Shown: one piece after another, positions 43,591 through 55,580 of the stretch | Numbering within the stretch: the first letter of the stretch is position 1 | How the letters are laid out: the number at the start of each line of letters is the position of its first letter | DNA from: Silene latifolia | Lineage: Eukaryota > Streptophyta > Magnoliopsida > Caryophyllales > Caryophyllaceae | Assembly (NCBI RefSeq): GCF_048544455.1 | Contig: NC_133537.1 | Coordinates: 65,292,134 to 65,356,133, forward strand | Direction: 5' to 3' | DNA length: 64,000 bases | The notes under the pieces: model-generated | What the model was told of the DNA's origin: nothing | Database searches by the model: none | The model's input: only the letters and a program-made list of their open reading frames with translations | Translations under genes and position numbers: made by a program

Positions 43591-44263
43591 ACTTGGTTTT
43601 TACCCAGTCTACTGCTATCCCTTCTATATAACCCAATGGGGTTCCTTCTAATCCTTCTGTTGCGTCACATATTGCTGTCGATTTGACACCTCCGCCCCAG
43701 TTTGGAAGCAAGTTGGAGGAATATCTCTCTGTTACCCCTTCTGCAGGTCTTGATAGGTTAAAAGACCCAGGAAGCAGGCATGGTGTGTTGAATTTAGAGA
43801 CTGGGACGGTAAGGATTCATGACCCCGGTGGAGGTTTGGACGAGGCTATGCCGCATAAGAAGAAGGTGCGGGAGAAATCCAAAAGTGGCGAAGATGTTGC
43901 CGCCAAGAACCGTTGTTCCTAAGTTGATGCTTTGCTGTGGAGGCCGAAGATGAAAGTCATGGATGCTGAAGGGACTGTGTTCAGTCATAAACCTTGTTTT
44001 GGGCCTTTAATTCTTGTTGGTGGATGAAGAAAAGAAGGTCGAGCTGGGATCTGTCTGAAACTAGCGCTGTCCGGGAGGCAATTCGGAGTTTAAAACTTTT
44101 GAATGATTTTCGAACATTTTATGTTTTTATTGTGTGTGTAATAATTTGTTTTTACAACCATAGACTGCGAACAATCTAGACTTGGTTTTGGTCATTTTTG
44201 TGGCCGATATTTGCATCTTTGCAGGTGCTTCACTGACGCCTAGGAGTTTGCGCAATAGGGAGC
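43591..44263 (+). other. Athila-like internal region after the protease
   Basis: One 79-codon fragment (43683-43922) is hydrophilic and may be a leftover of the protease-polymerase linker. No reverse transcriptase motif (YVDD, FIDD) follows in any frame. Confidence 0.5.
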
Positions 44264-44440
44264 TCTCGATCGAGCACTATTCTACTCGATTGAGTGCTTG
44301 ACTCCCTCGATCGAATGCTTATCTTTCTCGATCGAGCACCCACAGAAGTTGACATCTCGATCGAGTACCTTTATTCCCTCGATCGACCACTTTCGCAGTC
44401 CATTGATCTCGATCGAGCACTTTGCCCTCTCGATCGAATA
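44264..44440. repeat. Palindrome array in the Athila-like 3' region
   Basis: About eight CTCGATCGAG-type words (some one base off, such as ctcgatcgaa) within 180 bp. Confidence 0.88.
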
Positions 44441-46064
44441 GGATTGTTTTTATTCGCTTCCAGTGATGTTGTTATGAAGCTATTAGCGACCTCCCATGTT
44501 GCTGGCTGGTTTGGGGAGGTCCCTACTTCACGTCATCTTGTAAGTTTTCCGAGCTTCACTCTTCTTTTCAGTTTGCATTGTCTTTCCCTATTTTTGGGTA
44601 CAATGAGGACATTGTATGGTTTGGTTTGGGGAGGGTATATGCAACCATATCTGTGTCTGCATACTATTTTTATTGCATTTATGTTGTCACGTTTAATTTT
44701 TGTTTGCATTGTCTTTTATTTTCAAAAATATGAAAAATTCATATTTAATAGAAATTTCGAGAAAAAATCAAAAATTTCACGTTTATTTTTGCATTTAGGT
44801 TGAGTCGAAACGGTGTATTTCGATGATGAAATTGCACTATAATTTGTCCTTTTGCTTAAGCCTTGCATAAACTAATATCTTTTAGCTTTGTCTCTTTGCA
44901 TATCTGCAAGTTAATGTTGAAGTTTAGCTGAACGAATAGACTTGACCTGAAATTTTGGCAACCTACTTATAAATTCTAAGGAATTAGAGCCTTAAAGTCG
45001 GTGTCATTCATGACCAGTTCATGTAGGATTGTGAGTAGTTACTCCTTGCATAGCATGTATCATTAATTTGCATAAGTATGAAATTAAATTGCTTTTTGCC
45101 TACATACATTCGGGTTAGTGGTTGGTATCACACGCAGGGAGGTGCTTATTTCCCTTTTCTTTCATTTTACCCATTAACTCCACATTTAGCCAAATTTGCC
45201 TTTTGACCCTTAACTACATCCAAATTTAGCCTGCCTTGTCAAGCTAGTTTAGTGTATGTTTTTACGGTATATAATTTATCGTGCCGCGTTTGGTTTGTAT
45301 TGAAAGACAGAGTTGGTAATATGGAGAAGAAGAAGGAGAATTGAAAATGAAAAAGAATTCGAAAGAGAAAAAAGAAAGTAAAACAGAAAAACCATGAAAA
45401 GAAAAAGGAAAAAGTGAAAAAAAAAAAGAGTTGATTGTTGACGGTTTTTGCTCCTATATTCTTATTCTATATCTAATGAGGAGTTGATTTTATTTGGTTT
45501 GGTGAGTAGTATGTCAATCAAGGGCATTTGTGCTTAATTTTGATGGATTAAGAAGCGGATGTGTTTTGTTTGGTTTTGTTAGGATTGCTAGCTTGGCTAT
45601 TAACCTTACATTCCCAAAAATGTTTTCCTCTTTTTACCCATTGCCTTACTTTTCCATATTTTTGTAAGCCCTTGGCTGTGACGGGACCTTGATTGGTTGG
45701 AATGTATGTGCACAGTAGCTAGAATTGTCTATCATACTATATTGCATGCATGTTTATGTAGGTTGTAGTTTAGGTGAGCGACTATATTTCTTCCTCTCTT
45801 ACAATTAATTGCTTACCCTTGGCTCCATGAGAGAAGAGTGACCCATGAGAGTCCATTATCAAAGGTCTTGCAAGGTCGACGGTTCAGCTTTATTATAAAC
45901 ATCTTACAACTCGTTTGCATTTGACAGTTTTTGCTACAAGTGTTAGTTTACTTGCATTAAATTAGTTTACGTGGGTATTCGTAGCTGGCTCTGAGTTTCA
46001 CTCCGTTCCACTAGTTAGTTGCATATAGTTTGCTTGGGGTCAAGCAAAGGTTTGGTTTGGGAGA
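44441..46064 (+). other. Athila-like 3' untranslated region and polypurine tract
   Basis: Noncoding. Includes the phrase gaggacattgtatggtttgg near 44610 followed by a G-rich tract, a purine-rich stretch at 45320-45430, and the terminal polypurine tract GGTTTGGGAGATT close to 46053-46065. The 169-codon ORF near 44294-44803 overlaps the palindrome array and has no recognised domain. Confidence 0.6.
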
Positions 46065-46066
46065 TT

Positions 46067-47412
46067 TGATACGTGCATTTTATATAGTCTCTTTGAGCCT
46101 CTTATGCATGTACTTCTATGTAATTCCCGTAGTTTTATGCTACGAAATGCCCCGAATATTCTACTTTAGTTCGTTTGGCTTTAATTGCAGGAATGGACCC
46201 GAATATTCTACTTTGTTGTTCCTTTAGCTTGCATTTAGGATTTGACTGGATTTGGAGCGGAAATACTCCTACTTTGGGATGCGTGAAGTCGTCTCGGAAG
46301 CAATTCAACGATCAAATGAGCTGGCTAAGTGGAAGATGACTCGATCGAAGACTTTTGCTGACCTAGTCTATTCGATCGAGCAGTTTGGCTATTGAAAAGT
46401 CCTCGATCGAATACTCTGTTGTGTTCGATCGAGAATTGCTTAATTGGAGTTCCTCGATCGAGTAAAGTATGTGCTCGATCGAGAGGTTTTTGCATGAAGT
46501 TGTTTGATCGAGGAGTTCTAATGTGCTCGATCGACTACTTTTCCATTTGACGCAGGATTTTAATATCTTGTTATCGTATCTTAGGTCAAATAAATATCTC
46601 TCCTATAAATAGGAGAGACTCAATTAGGTTTAGGGAGTTCTTTTTACCTGGTCATTCTGTTAAAACGTTACTTTGCTCTTCCATATTCCAGATCCGAACT
46701 TTTGTAATCCCTTACTCTCTTTTAGTATTGCCTTCATTTAGTTTATGCTATTTATTCCTTTTCATCTCTATATCATGTTGTTTATTATTTCTTTATCTTT
46801 CGTTCTTGCTTTATATACCGTTATGCGTAGCTAATTCCTTAATGCTAGGATTAGGGAAGCCATGATAGTAAAATGATGATGCTTTAATTGGTTTAGGAGG
46901 TTTTATTGTGAGAATTGATTCATAACAATTTAATTGTAATCGTTTAGTTGAGTGCACGCTTCTAAACTAGTTAATCCGGTTAAATTCAGACCTAGATTGA
47001 AAGATTGGAATGAAAAAACCTGTTATGGACAATAGACTACACTAATGAGGGTGGAAGCTAAGTTAGTAGTATTCTAGGGCGGATAGCGGACCGGAAGGAC
47101 CTTTCCACTACCCTTCTCACATTAGACCAACTTACCTACCTTTAGCTGATTTGTGTAATATCATGGTGAACCGACATACTGGCATCTTTCTCTCCTTTTT
47201 GATCTTAGTCCTTTTCGCTCCTGCCATTTTATTTCTTATTGCTTTAGTTTAGTCAAACAACTCCAACCCCCCATTTTGTGACCATAGACGGACTGAATAA
47301 TGAGTAGATAGTGACCGCCTCCCTGTGGATACGATACCCGACTTACCTCTGCTGCATAAGTTAGAGCCGGTTGGTTTTTTTTATTTTTGATAGGGTTGTG
47401 ACAGCCTCATCA
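46067..47412 (+). repeat. Right (3') LTR of the Athila-like element
   Basis: 1346 bp, matching 40509-41865, with its palindrome cluster at about 46339-46538. Confidence 0.93.
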
Positions 47413-47417
47413 GATAC

Positions 47418-48870
47418 ATCCCATACTTACACAAATTTGGTGGGTCAACTTTTGGACCGATTCTACTAATAGAACCCTTAGTTGACGAATTTAACTATTA
47501 AATCCCGTCTACTAGCCCCGGAACTAAATAAGGGCACGGTGAGCCGATTCATCCCCTACTTATTCCGTTGATTCCAACCAATTTTCGCGAATAATAACAC
47601 TTATTAACCTACTTACCCAACGTAAAAAGAAAGCACCCCGGTAAGCCGAGCCTACTCCCTAATGACGAAGGGATTCATAGGTCCTACTAATTGGTAAGGC
47701 TAATCCCAATTTTTAAAATGTGAGAGATCTTATCAATTTAATTGTCTTTCATGCTAAGTGAACTAATTTAGTGAATTTTAGACAACTTTAAATCGATATT
47801 GATAAGAAAAACATGTAGTGATGATTTGGCATGCATGCAAAAACATAAAAGCAATAAATCCTAATATGGCCACACTAGGAAAAATTACATAATGTAAAAT
47901 AAATAACACCATTCATCAACATGAATAAAAATATGCATGAAATAAAATATGACATGCCAAATCGTCCTAACTTACCAACAACGATCATTTGAGCTCGATT
48001 TTTGCGGTATTGATCCTTCTTTTTAACCATTAAAAATTCCATAATCAATAATTAAAACATTTTTAATATGAACCTTTTATACTAATCTGGACCAACTCCA
48101 AAAATTAGTCCCCACTAATTATTTGGTAATTTTATGGGTTTAAAGATTATTTAGAGCATAATAACTCATAAAAAACATAACTTTTATATTAAAAAATCAA
48201 TTGGATCATAACCCTTGTGTAAATTTCAAATATTAAAATTTGTACATTTTGGTCACTCACCAAATGGCATGAATTAAGGAAAAAATGATCATAAAAATTT
48301 ATTTTAAACATGTTTACAATTTTATCGGTTAATAACAACTTTTACGATTTAATTCCAAATTAAATCATAAAAACCTAAAAATTTCAAAATAAAATTTTTA
48401 TCATTTTGGAACCATTTCCAGTATCTAAGAACAAAAAAAATTTCGTGCCCAAAAATTAATAAATATTTATTTGCTAAATAACCATTATTTACCGATTTCT
48501 ATCAAATAAAAATCAATAAACTAATTAAATTAATCACATTAATTTAAAAAAAACTCTACTTCTTATAAATAGAACATGCAAGTAGTTATTTAAAAATAAA
48601 CATGCATAAAATTAACATGCATCAAAATTTTATTAACTCTTATATAAAATAAATGCATATTAACTCGTTTTTATGCAATAAAAAGTAATAAAATGCCATA
48701 AAATTTAATAAAAATCATAATTTCGACCCATGTCATCTCATGACCAGATTATTAATATGCAAAATAATATTTTGTGTAAAAACTAATTTTAACATCAAAA
48801 TCCACATATTATCAATTTATTTCATAAATTCATAAAACCGTCTTAAAATGACATGCATGTAAGTAACACG
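47418..48870 (-). other. C2 leader between Athila-like insert and primer site
   Basis: Very AT-rich noncoding 5' leader of C2. No gene or repeat recognised apart from scattered A/T runs. Confidence 0.5.
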
Positions 48871-48882
48871 ACTCTGATACCA
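48871..48882 (-). promoter_or_regulatory. Primer-binding site of C2
   Basis: Minus strand TGGTATCAGAGT two bases from the right LTR start (48885); last base differs from the usual iMet match. Confidence 0.88.
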
Positions 48883-48884
48883 CT

Positions 48885-51478
48885 TGTTAGGATCCATGAC
48901 CCTCATTAGACTTTTATAATGTTACCTAAAATTACTTGTTAATTTCATTAGGTGGTTATTAGTATACATGCATGCAAGTGAAAGTGGAAATCTATAAGAA
49001 AGGTAAGATTTTTCCTTACATTGTTGGTAGAGGTAAATAAGGGCACCACAAGGGACTCCTTCACTTGTGATTCTTGAGCTTAAATTAAATATGGATGATC
49101 TTCCTAAAACCGAGTATTCAAAATAAAATACCTCCTTTAGATGTCACCCAAGATTAGCACAAAGATTACTATAATTACTAACTAAATAATTATAGTAATA
49201 TACCCTTAATAATAATATGTATTACTACTCTAATAATAATATATGAATTGTAATACTACGATTTTCTGTACTGTTGGTTACTCTATCGAGTAAGTGAATT
49301 TTGATTTCGAAACAGTGTTCCGTTGATGGGTACTCGATCGAGTAAGTGGGTTACTCCTAATCGAGTAAGGGGCATTCGATCGAGTAAGGGCCATACTCGA
49401 TCGAGTAAGTCGGTTTTACGGGTTATTTTACCGGGTTTCGTTAGCAATGCGAGAAAGATATATAAACGCCTCCGTCATTTTTTTTTTCACTTTTAACTTT
49501 TTCTAAAACTTCTCAAGAGTTAAACAAGTTACGTTACTTTCTTCTTCGCATTTCTATCAAATCCTAAAGGCTAGAGTCGTCGGATCGTTGTGTTCTTTAC
49601 GCCGTTGAGACCGTCGCATCGTGGGTAAAATTCTAGTATGATTTTTATATCGTTTCATTGTTTTAGTTGAAACCCTAACTGGGTATGTTGGGGGATTTTG
49701 GGAGTTTGGTGATTGTTAGTTAGTGATTATAGGAGGTGGTCTTGTAGAGGAGCAGTTTTGAATAGCTGATTTGTGACGATCTTGGTGATTTGCCTTTCGA
49801 GGTAGGGTTTCCCTACTCGGTTACTGTTTACATGGTATTTGATAGTTGGTTGGTGATGGTTGTGATTTTGTGATCTTTGTCATATTGGTATTGTAATTGG
49901 TAGTTGTTATTGTATAATTGGTTGGATGTGTTTGTCTGTGGTTCGCGAGGCGCGTCCTCGGCTGAGTGGAGTCACTTGCGGGAGTGGCTTCACGCCCTTG
50001 ATTCGCCCTTTGTGGAACCCGCCACAAGAGGGGATGTGCACATTAAGGAACTTGGGTTTTCGCTCGGATGTTGATGAGCGGGGATTTGGTGGGTACGGCT
50101 GCGGTCCCCCACTGGCGATGTGGAATATCTGTTGCGATGGATATTCTGGCAGGACTACACACTTTAGTGTGTAGTCAGGTGTGTGGAGATGTGACGGAGT
50201 TGGATGATCATATGTATTGTTTTATTGTTTATCTTGTATTGTTTAATCAGTAACTGACCCCGGTAATTGTTTTAAAAACTGTAGTGATCCATTCGGGGAT
50301 GGTGAGCAGTTATTGAGCAGGTATGAGATGGATTGTGTAAGGGATAGCTGGGATGGAGTCGTCACACGTCATTAGAGTCTTCCGCTGTGTCTTGAACTCA
50401 TATTTCATTTAGTTGGTTTTGGATTTGGAACATTTGTATTTTATTTAACAGTTTTGGGATTTTGGTTATGTAATCACTTAAACTTATTTATTTAAGTATG
50501 TTCTATTATGGTCAATTTGATATACATTGTCTCGGGTAACCGAGATGGTAGCACTTTCATGCATTAGGTGGTCTTGGTAAGGCACCTTGGTGTATGGGGG
50601 TGTTACATGAATACTATCATATTTTTATGTGAGTTCTAGTGAGAGAGCATGTGGAAAATAATGTCACAAGTGAGCAAAAATTGAGCCACAATGGCTCTCT
50701 TTTATAGCCTAAAAACCGGCACCCCCTATGCATTAGTGGGTGATTTTTTTGCTTATTTTATTCACATGCTTGTAGGTAGTGTATAGAGTAGCTAGGATGA
50801 TTAGGTCTTGTCAAATCAATAAATGATTATGTTTTTAGCATCTTCCAAGCACTAAAAGACAAAAACCTAATGGAGTCCCTAATACTCCTCATAACCGGTT
50901 ATGTGGGGTGTACGGGTCCATTTATGTTTTCGACATTTGTCCCGCAAATACTTATTAATCTCGTGTTTAATTATCTTACATAATTAGATATTAATTTGAT
51001 CATATAACAATTATGTGACAAATTAATAAACGATATACACTCAACTTGTTGAGTGATATTTTATCATCATCGCAATGTATAATGGGTACTAAAATGCCCA
51101 ATTTAATTAATTTACAACTCCTTGCAAATATAATTAACTTATAACCTCTACCTCAAAAAAATATAAAATCTCATTTATTAATCATGAGTTCCAAACTTAT
51201 ATTAAATAATTAACTCACATAACTAAATATATATAAGGGATTAATTAACTTGTATCAAATACAAATAATTAGATTTTCCATTTGTGCGTCATCCTATAGG
51301 TGTGACCGAAAGGGATCAGTTGAACACCGCCGTCAAACGACAGTAACGTCAAACTCTAGTCAGCCGAGCGTTACCGATGTACGTTGATCAACTGACAAAT
51401 ATCAAATACATGCCTGATATTCCTTGTACGAGATTTAATAATGTAGATGCACTATAGTGGAGGACACTTACTCCAACA
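48885..51478 (-). repeat. Right (5') LTR of C2, split by a solo LTR
   Basis: Starts TGTTAGGATCC, ends CCAACA; about 1230 bp after removal of 49249-50607 and one TSD copy. Aligns with 33510-34752. Confidence 0.92.
49249..50607 (+). mobile_element. Solo LTR of a chromovirus-like gypsy family
   Basis: 1359 bp, TGTAATACTACG...GGTGTTACA, with TSD tgaat at 49244-49248 and 50608-50612 and no internal region: the product of LTR-LTR recombination. Contains five CTCGATCGAG-type words (49280-49409), the GC-rich block (around 49970-50050) shared with the other two gypsy LTRs, and a hairpin GACTACACAC ttta GTGTGTAGTC (50153-50176). Confidence 0.92.
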
Positions 51479-51483
51479 GATGT

Positions 51484-52138
51484 TGGTCAAGATGATGTGG
51501 TAAAAGTGTGATGATAAAGACAAGATTATAAGCAGGAGGGAAAAGAGACATGTGAAGGTATAGTAAGTAAGGCATGTGAACTATAAATCTGTATAGTGGT
51601 AATGATAAGACTATATACAGGGGAAAAGAAGGTTGACTTAGCCAAATGTGTGGTACACTACATAATGAGTGAGGTAGATATTTTGGGTGATGTGAAGGGC
51701 AGTATCGAATAAGGCAACGATTGTCCTCGTATTTTTATTTAAGACAAGTTTTTATAAGTAAAATGAACGAAATCATTTGTATGTTAATAAATTTAAATTG
51801 AGAAGAGGAATTGAGATAAACATAATTTAATATAATTGGAAAATTATAAAAGTAATTTTAATTATAATCAAATCAAATTAATTTGTAACAGTTTAACACG
51901 GGGTGTTACAATTCTCTTTCTTAAATGTTCGTAAAAAAATGTTTTATAAGACAGAAGCATAGTTAAATAGATAATCAAACCTATTGCCTCACTTATGTAC
52001 TATCTCCATCTCGATCATTGGTCGCAAATTTTTCAGATTAGGATATCTATGGTAACTCGTATTTTGGTGTCCCAGTGCACAACTTTCTTGAAACCAGACA
52101 TACCGTAGCCCTTAAGTCTTAGGAGAATAAATTATTCG
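51484..52138 (+). other. Older intergenic sequence between C2 and the hAT-like element
   Basis: AT-rich. A GGGGTGTTACA at about 51900-51910 looks like an LTR end of the gypsy families here, so an old decayed LTR is possible. The first 30 bases may continue a short open frame from 33388-33509. Confidence 0.4.
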
Positions 52139-52388
52139 TAAACCTGGCAAACGGGTTATTCGTTTCGTTTTTGGATTAGGTTAAATCATTTCGATTTAAA
52201 TTGGATTGACCTTAGTTTTGGTTTCAGTTCGATCTCAATGGGATTCATTTTGGTTAGCCACTTTAATTGTTTTGTGCTATTTCGAGTTGGGTGCAGTTTG
52301 GGACAAGTTAATATCAGTGTAGTTGAGTTTCAGGTCATAATTTTTTTGAGCTAAAGGTCAAATAATTAGTTTAAATGTACCTTATACT

Positions 52389-52880
52389 TGTAATACTCCG
52401 TATTTATGAGTCTCTGGGTACTCTATCGAGTAGGCCTTACTCTGTCGAGTAAGGGTGAGTTGCGTTTTAAAATAGTTTCTGACCTGTTGGGTACTCGATC
52501 GAGTAACTAGGATACTCGATCGAGTAAGGGGGCACTCGATCGAGTACCTTAGCTACTCGATCGAGTAGCCGGTTTACGAGGAGTTATTTCTCGGGTTTTG
52601 TTAATTATGCGATTAAAGTATTTAAGCTTTTCCGTCATTGTTCTTAAACACTTTTCAAAACCTAAATTACTGTCAAGAGAGAAAGCAAATTACGATCTTC
52701 ACTTTAATCGCATTGTTAGCAAATCCCGGAGTTTGGAAGGTCGGATTTCACCGTTCGTTATACCGTTGAGATCCTTGCGTCGAGGGTAAGACCTATGTAC
52801 CATTTGTATAGTATTTCCTTTAAGTTGTTTAAACTCTAATATGGGGATTTGGGGGTTTTGTGTAGATTGTGATTTGGTAG
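52389..52880 (+). repeat. Truncated left LTR of the deleted gypsy element
   Basis: First 492 bp of the LTR, matching 55581-56071 almost perfectly. Palindrome cluster of six words (four exact CTCGATCGAG) at 52430-52568. Confidence 0.9.
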
Positions 52881-55560
52881 ATTGTTTGAACTTTAAATGT
52901 TGATTTTTATGGACAAATTAACGACAAGTGTGAGTGAGTGGAGTGATGAGAGGGGACCCATGGTAAGGAAGAGTGAGATAATATCGATAAGAAATAATGG
53001 GATTGGAATTTTGGAGCAATGAGAAGGTGATCGGAGCACTAAAAAGTTAGGAAGAAGTAATAAGGAGTTGAATGGTCAATTGCTTTAGTCGAGTGTAAAA
53101 AGAAAAGCATGAGGGGAGTAAAACTAAGAAAATGTTCACCGGAGTTATGTGATATAAAAGTAAGGAATCGTCAAGATGCATGATAATATCATGAGGAATT
53201 GAATTAATGATTATACAGGAGCTTCGGAACAACAAGATTAGTCTTGAGTTTTGAGGAATTAAGGAAAGTAAGAAGTTGGTAGAATAGCTGCAGGATATGA
53301 GATTTTGGTGGAGAGTTAGATGATGATACAATTAAGGATAGTATTGGAAATAATGTTGAGGTAATTTTGTTGATGGATTTGATGCTCGTTATTGGGGATG
53401 ATAACCAAAGATAGGGAAGAAACGGTGATGTTTAGAGATGAGTGTAAGAAGTTTGATGTTCGAACGGTAGTTGTGTGGAGGTGTTGTCGCTAGTGGTTAA
53501 GGTTAATGATAAATAGGAAAGATGGCAATTCTACAGAGGCTGATTTTGTAGAGATTGAATTGATAGGTATGGTTGTGAGGAAGTATAAGACATAGTCTTA
53601 GGAGGCGGTTTCTCATAGTGAGTGTTAGTTGTATAGTTATGTGTGGCGAAGGTTTGGTTATGCGAATGGAAGAATGTGATGAGGGGCATGCGAGTTAAGC
53701 TCGGGCGACAGGTAACCTTTGTTGAGTGGTAACTTACGTGATCGGGATTGATTTGGTTGGATGTGATTACGAGTCCTGTGATATATAAATGTTTGTGTGA
53801 GGTTTTGACCTCACAAGACGTGGTATGGTGTGATTATCATAAAGTTGTTATTTGAATGTTCTGTAATGCATGTTGAGTACGCTGATCTAATTGAATGATA
53901 TTCAAAAAGGTAATAATTTGAGTGATCGGCATGATGGCTATACATGTATGTATTCATGATACATGTCAATACGTGATATGGTAAGGGGATGATATTCACG
54001 AGGTTATTATCTGTTTAATTCATAAAATATGTTGTGTTATGATTTAGTAAAGTGGATTTGAGTAAGTTTTTCTTGTCGAGAAGTTATTCGAGTCGTATTT
54101 ATGGGAGTTGTATGCGGTTGTGATGACTATCGATGTGGTTGTGGTGCCTCGGGTGGTGATCCGGGCACGATATTTAGTGTTGTGATGCGGGTATTTTCGC
54201 CTTTGCGGTGTGTTTGTTGGTGGCGGTGTTGTGATGCCGTCACACGGTTGTGGTGGAGTAGGCGGGATGATTATGATTCGAGTTTGAAAGTACATACGAT
54301 CATACATAGATTGTTGTTTTGTTTGATGTTGCTTCTGTGAGTTTCGGTTTTACGAGATAGACGAGTTGTTTTGTTATCGATGTTTCTTACCGATTAAGTT
54401 TTGGAATGAGGCGAGTATGATATGAAAGAGAGTTGTATATGTTTTCGTTGTTGGCATGTTATAGTGACATTATGTTGATGGGACACAGTTGTCATAAGTT
54501 GTTATGGTACTTTTGGACCTTGTTTTAAGATGAGGCGTTAGACATAGTCATGGTAAGTGATTAGTGGAACATGTGTTATACTAATCTAGAAGCTGCACGT
54601 GGTTCATAATCCGTTTTTGGGACAGTGAGTGTAGGGTGTTGGGTATTAGTGTCATGTTAAGTTGTGTATGAGTTTTGCGGTAATGAAGGAAAGAACTTGA
54701 GGATCTAGTGTGAGTGTACGTAACGAGTGTGGATCGTGAGTTATGCTTTTGGGAGATAGGTGCTTTACATAGAGAGGTATGTTGTTTTGCAGTAATAATG
54801 GGGAATTAGTATGGTGTTTTTGCTACGAGTTTTATGGTATAGGTTAAGTGGTGTGCCGAACGAGCTGAGGTATGAGGAATGTTTAAGTAAGAGAGCCTTG
54901 GATATATGCATGGTGAGTGTTTAGATTATAGGTGGTTATCTTTGACATACGGTGGTGATGAGGATAATGAGACGATATAGCTAGGATTTAGTATTAGTGA
55001 GTTACGAGGACGTAACATTTATCTTAAGAGGAGTAGGATGCAATAAAAGAAAGTTTCATGGTGGTGCATGTTGTAATATAATTGGAAGTAGAGTGTTAGC
55101 GTAGCGTAAAGGAGGGATTTGTTTTGTGGATGATACTTATAAAAGGCCATGGCCATGCTTGTAGTAGTGTGATGCTTCAGAGTGTGAGAATATTTTATAT
55201 AGTGTTGGAGGTTGGAGGATGATGTTATGAGTACGAGTAAACTGCCGAGGACGAAGTTCCTTTTAAGGGTGGTAGAATGTAACATTCCGTTTGATGTTAT
55301 GGGTATTTTGATATTGGATTGGCTCTAGATGATATATTACGGAGCTAGTTGGTAGTGTATGAAGTTAGTGTTGAGAGAGATATAATGGAGTTGATACGAT
55401 ATCGTGAGCCATGTTGCGGAGGTAGGAATAGTTAGCGGAGTTGGTGTTACGAGTTCATGTTTGGGTTGGAGTTTTGTTTAGAGTTCTTAGTCACGTTGTT
55501 GTGTCTTGATCGAGTTAGTATGTTTGTTTTTGAGTATGGGTTGAACTTCGGGGACGGAAT
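52881..55560 (+). other. Remnant internal region of the deleted gypsy element
   Basis: 2.7 kb without any convincing coding frame or polymerase motif. Towards the end there are two polypurine-like passages preceded by gacgaagttcc/gacggaattc (around 55250 and 55550), consistent with the 3' end of this gypsy family having been duplicated or carrying an earlier LTR start (tgtaacattcc at 55280). Confidence 0.55.
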
Positions 55561-55580
55561 TCTTTTTAAGGAGAGAAGAC
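55561..55580 (+). promoter_or_regulatory. Polypurine tract of the deleted gypsy element
   Basis: Purine-rich TTTTTAAGGAGAGAAGAC immediately before the right LTR at 55581. Confidence 0.75.

Larger units (their letters stand above)
40509..47412 (+). mobile_element. Athila-like Ty3/gypsy element lacking reverse transcriptase and integrase
   Basis: TSD gatac at 40504-40508 and 47413-47417. LTRs begin TGATACGTGC and end CCTCATCA; a primer site TGGCGTCGTTGCCGGGGA follows the left LTR and a polypurine tract precedes the right LTR. Only the end of gag and an Athila-type protease are recognisable (42048-43565); no polymerase or integrase motif was found in any frame. So this is a non-autonomous, internally deleted derivative of 6.9 kb. 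Three separate arrays of CTCGATCGAG palindromes lie in the LTRs, the gag-protease linker and the 3' region. Confidence 0.9.
33510..51478 (-). mobile_element. Ty1/copia element C2 with four further insertions
   Basis: TSD gatgt at 33505-33509 and 51479-51483. LTRs 33510-34752 and 48885-51478 (the latter split by a solo LTR), iMet-type primer site at 48871-48882, polypurine tract at 34753-34766, and minus-strand gag, protease, integrase, reverse transcriptase and RNase H (40094-36114). Related to C1 by its protease (DTGCGSH) and by high similarity throughout pol. Contains a hAT MITE, a Stowaway-like MITE, an Athila-like element and a solo LTR. Stops and frameshifts in every domain. Confidence 0.93.

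Noticed and set aside
44294-44803. 169-codon ORF as a gene
   Set aside because: The first part is translation of the CTCGATCGAG array and the rest is hydrophobic low-complexity sequence of the Athila-like 3' region; no domain.
53047-55285. Short ORFs in the deleted gypsy element
   Set aside because: Low-complexity His/Thr/Ser-rich translations of the AT/GT-rich remnant in random frames.
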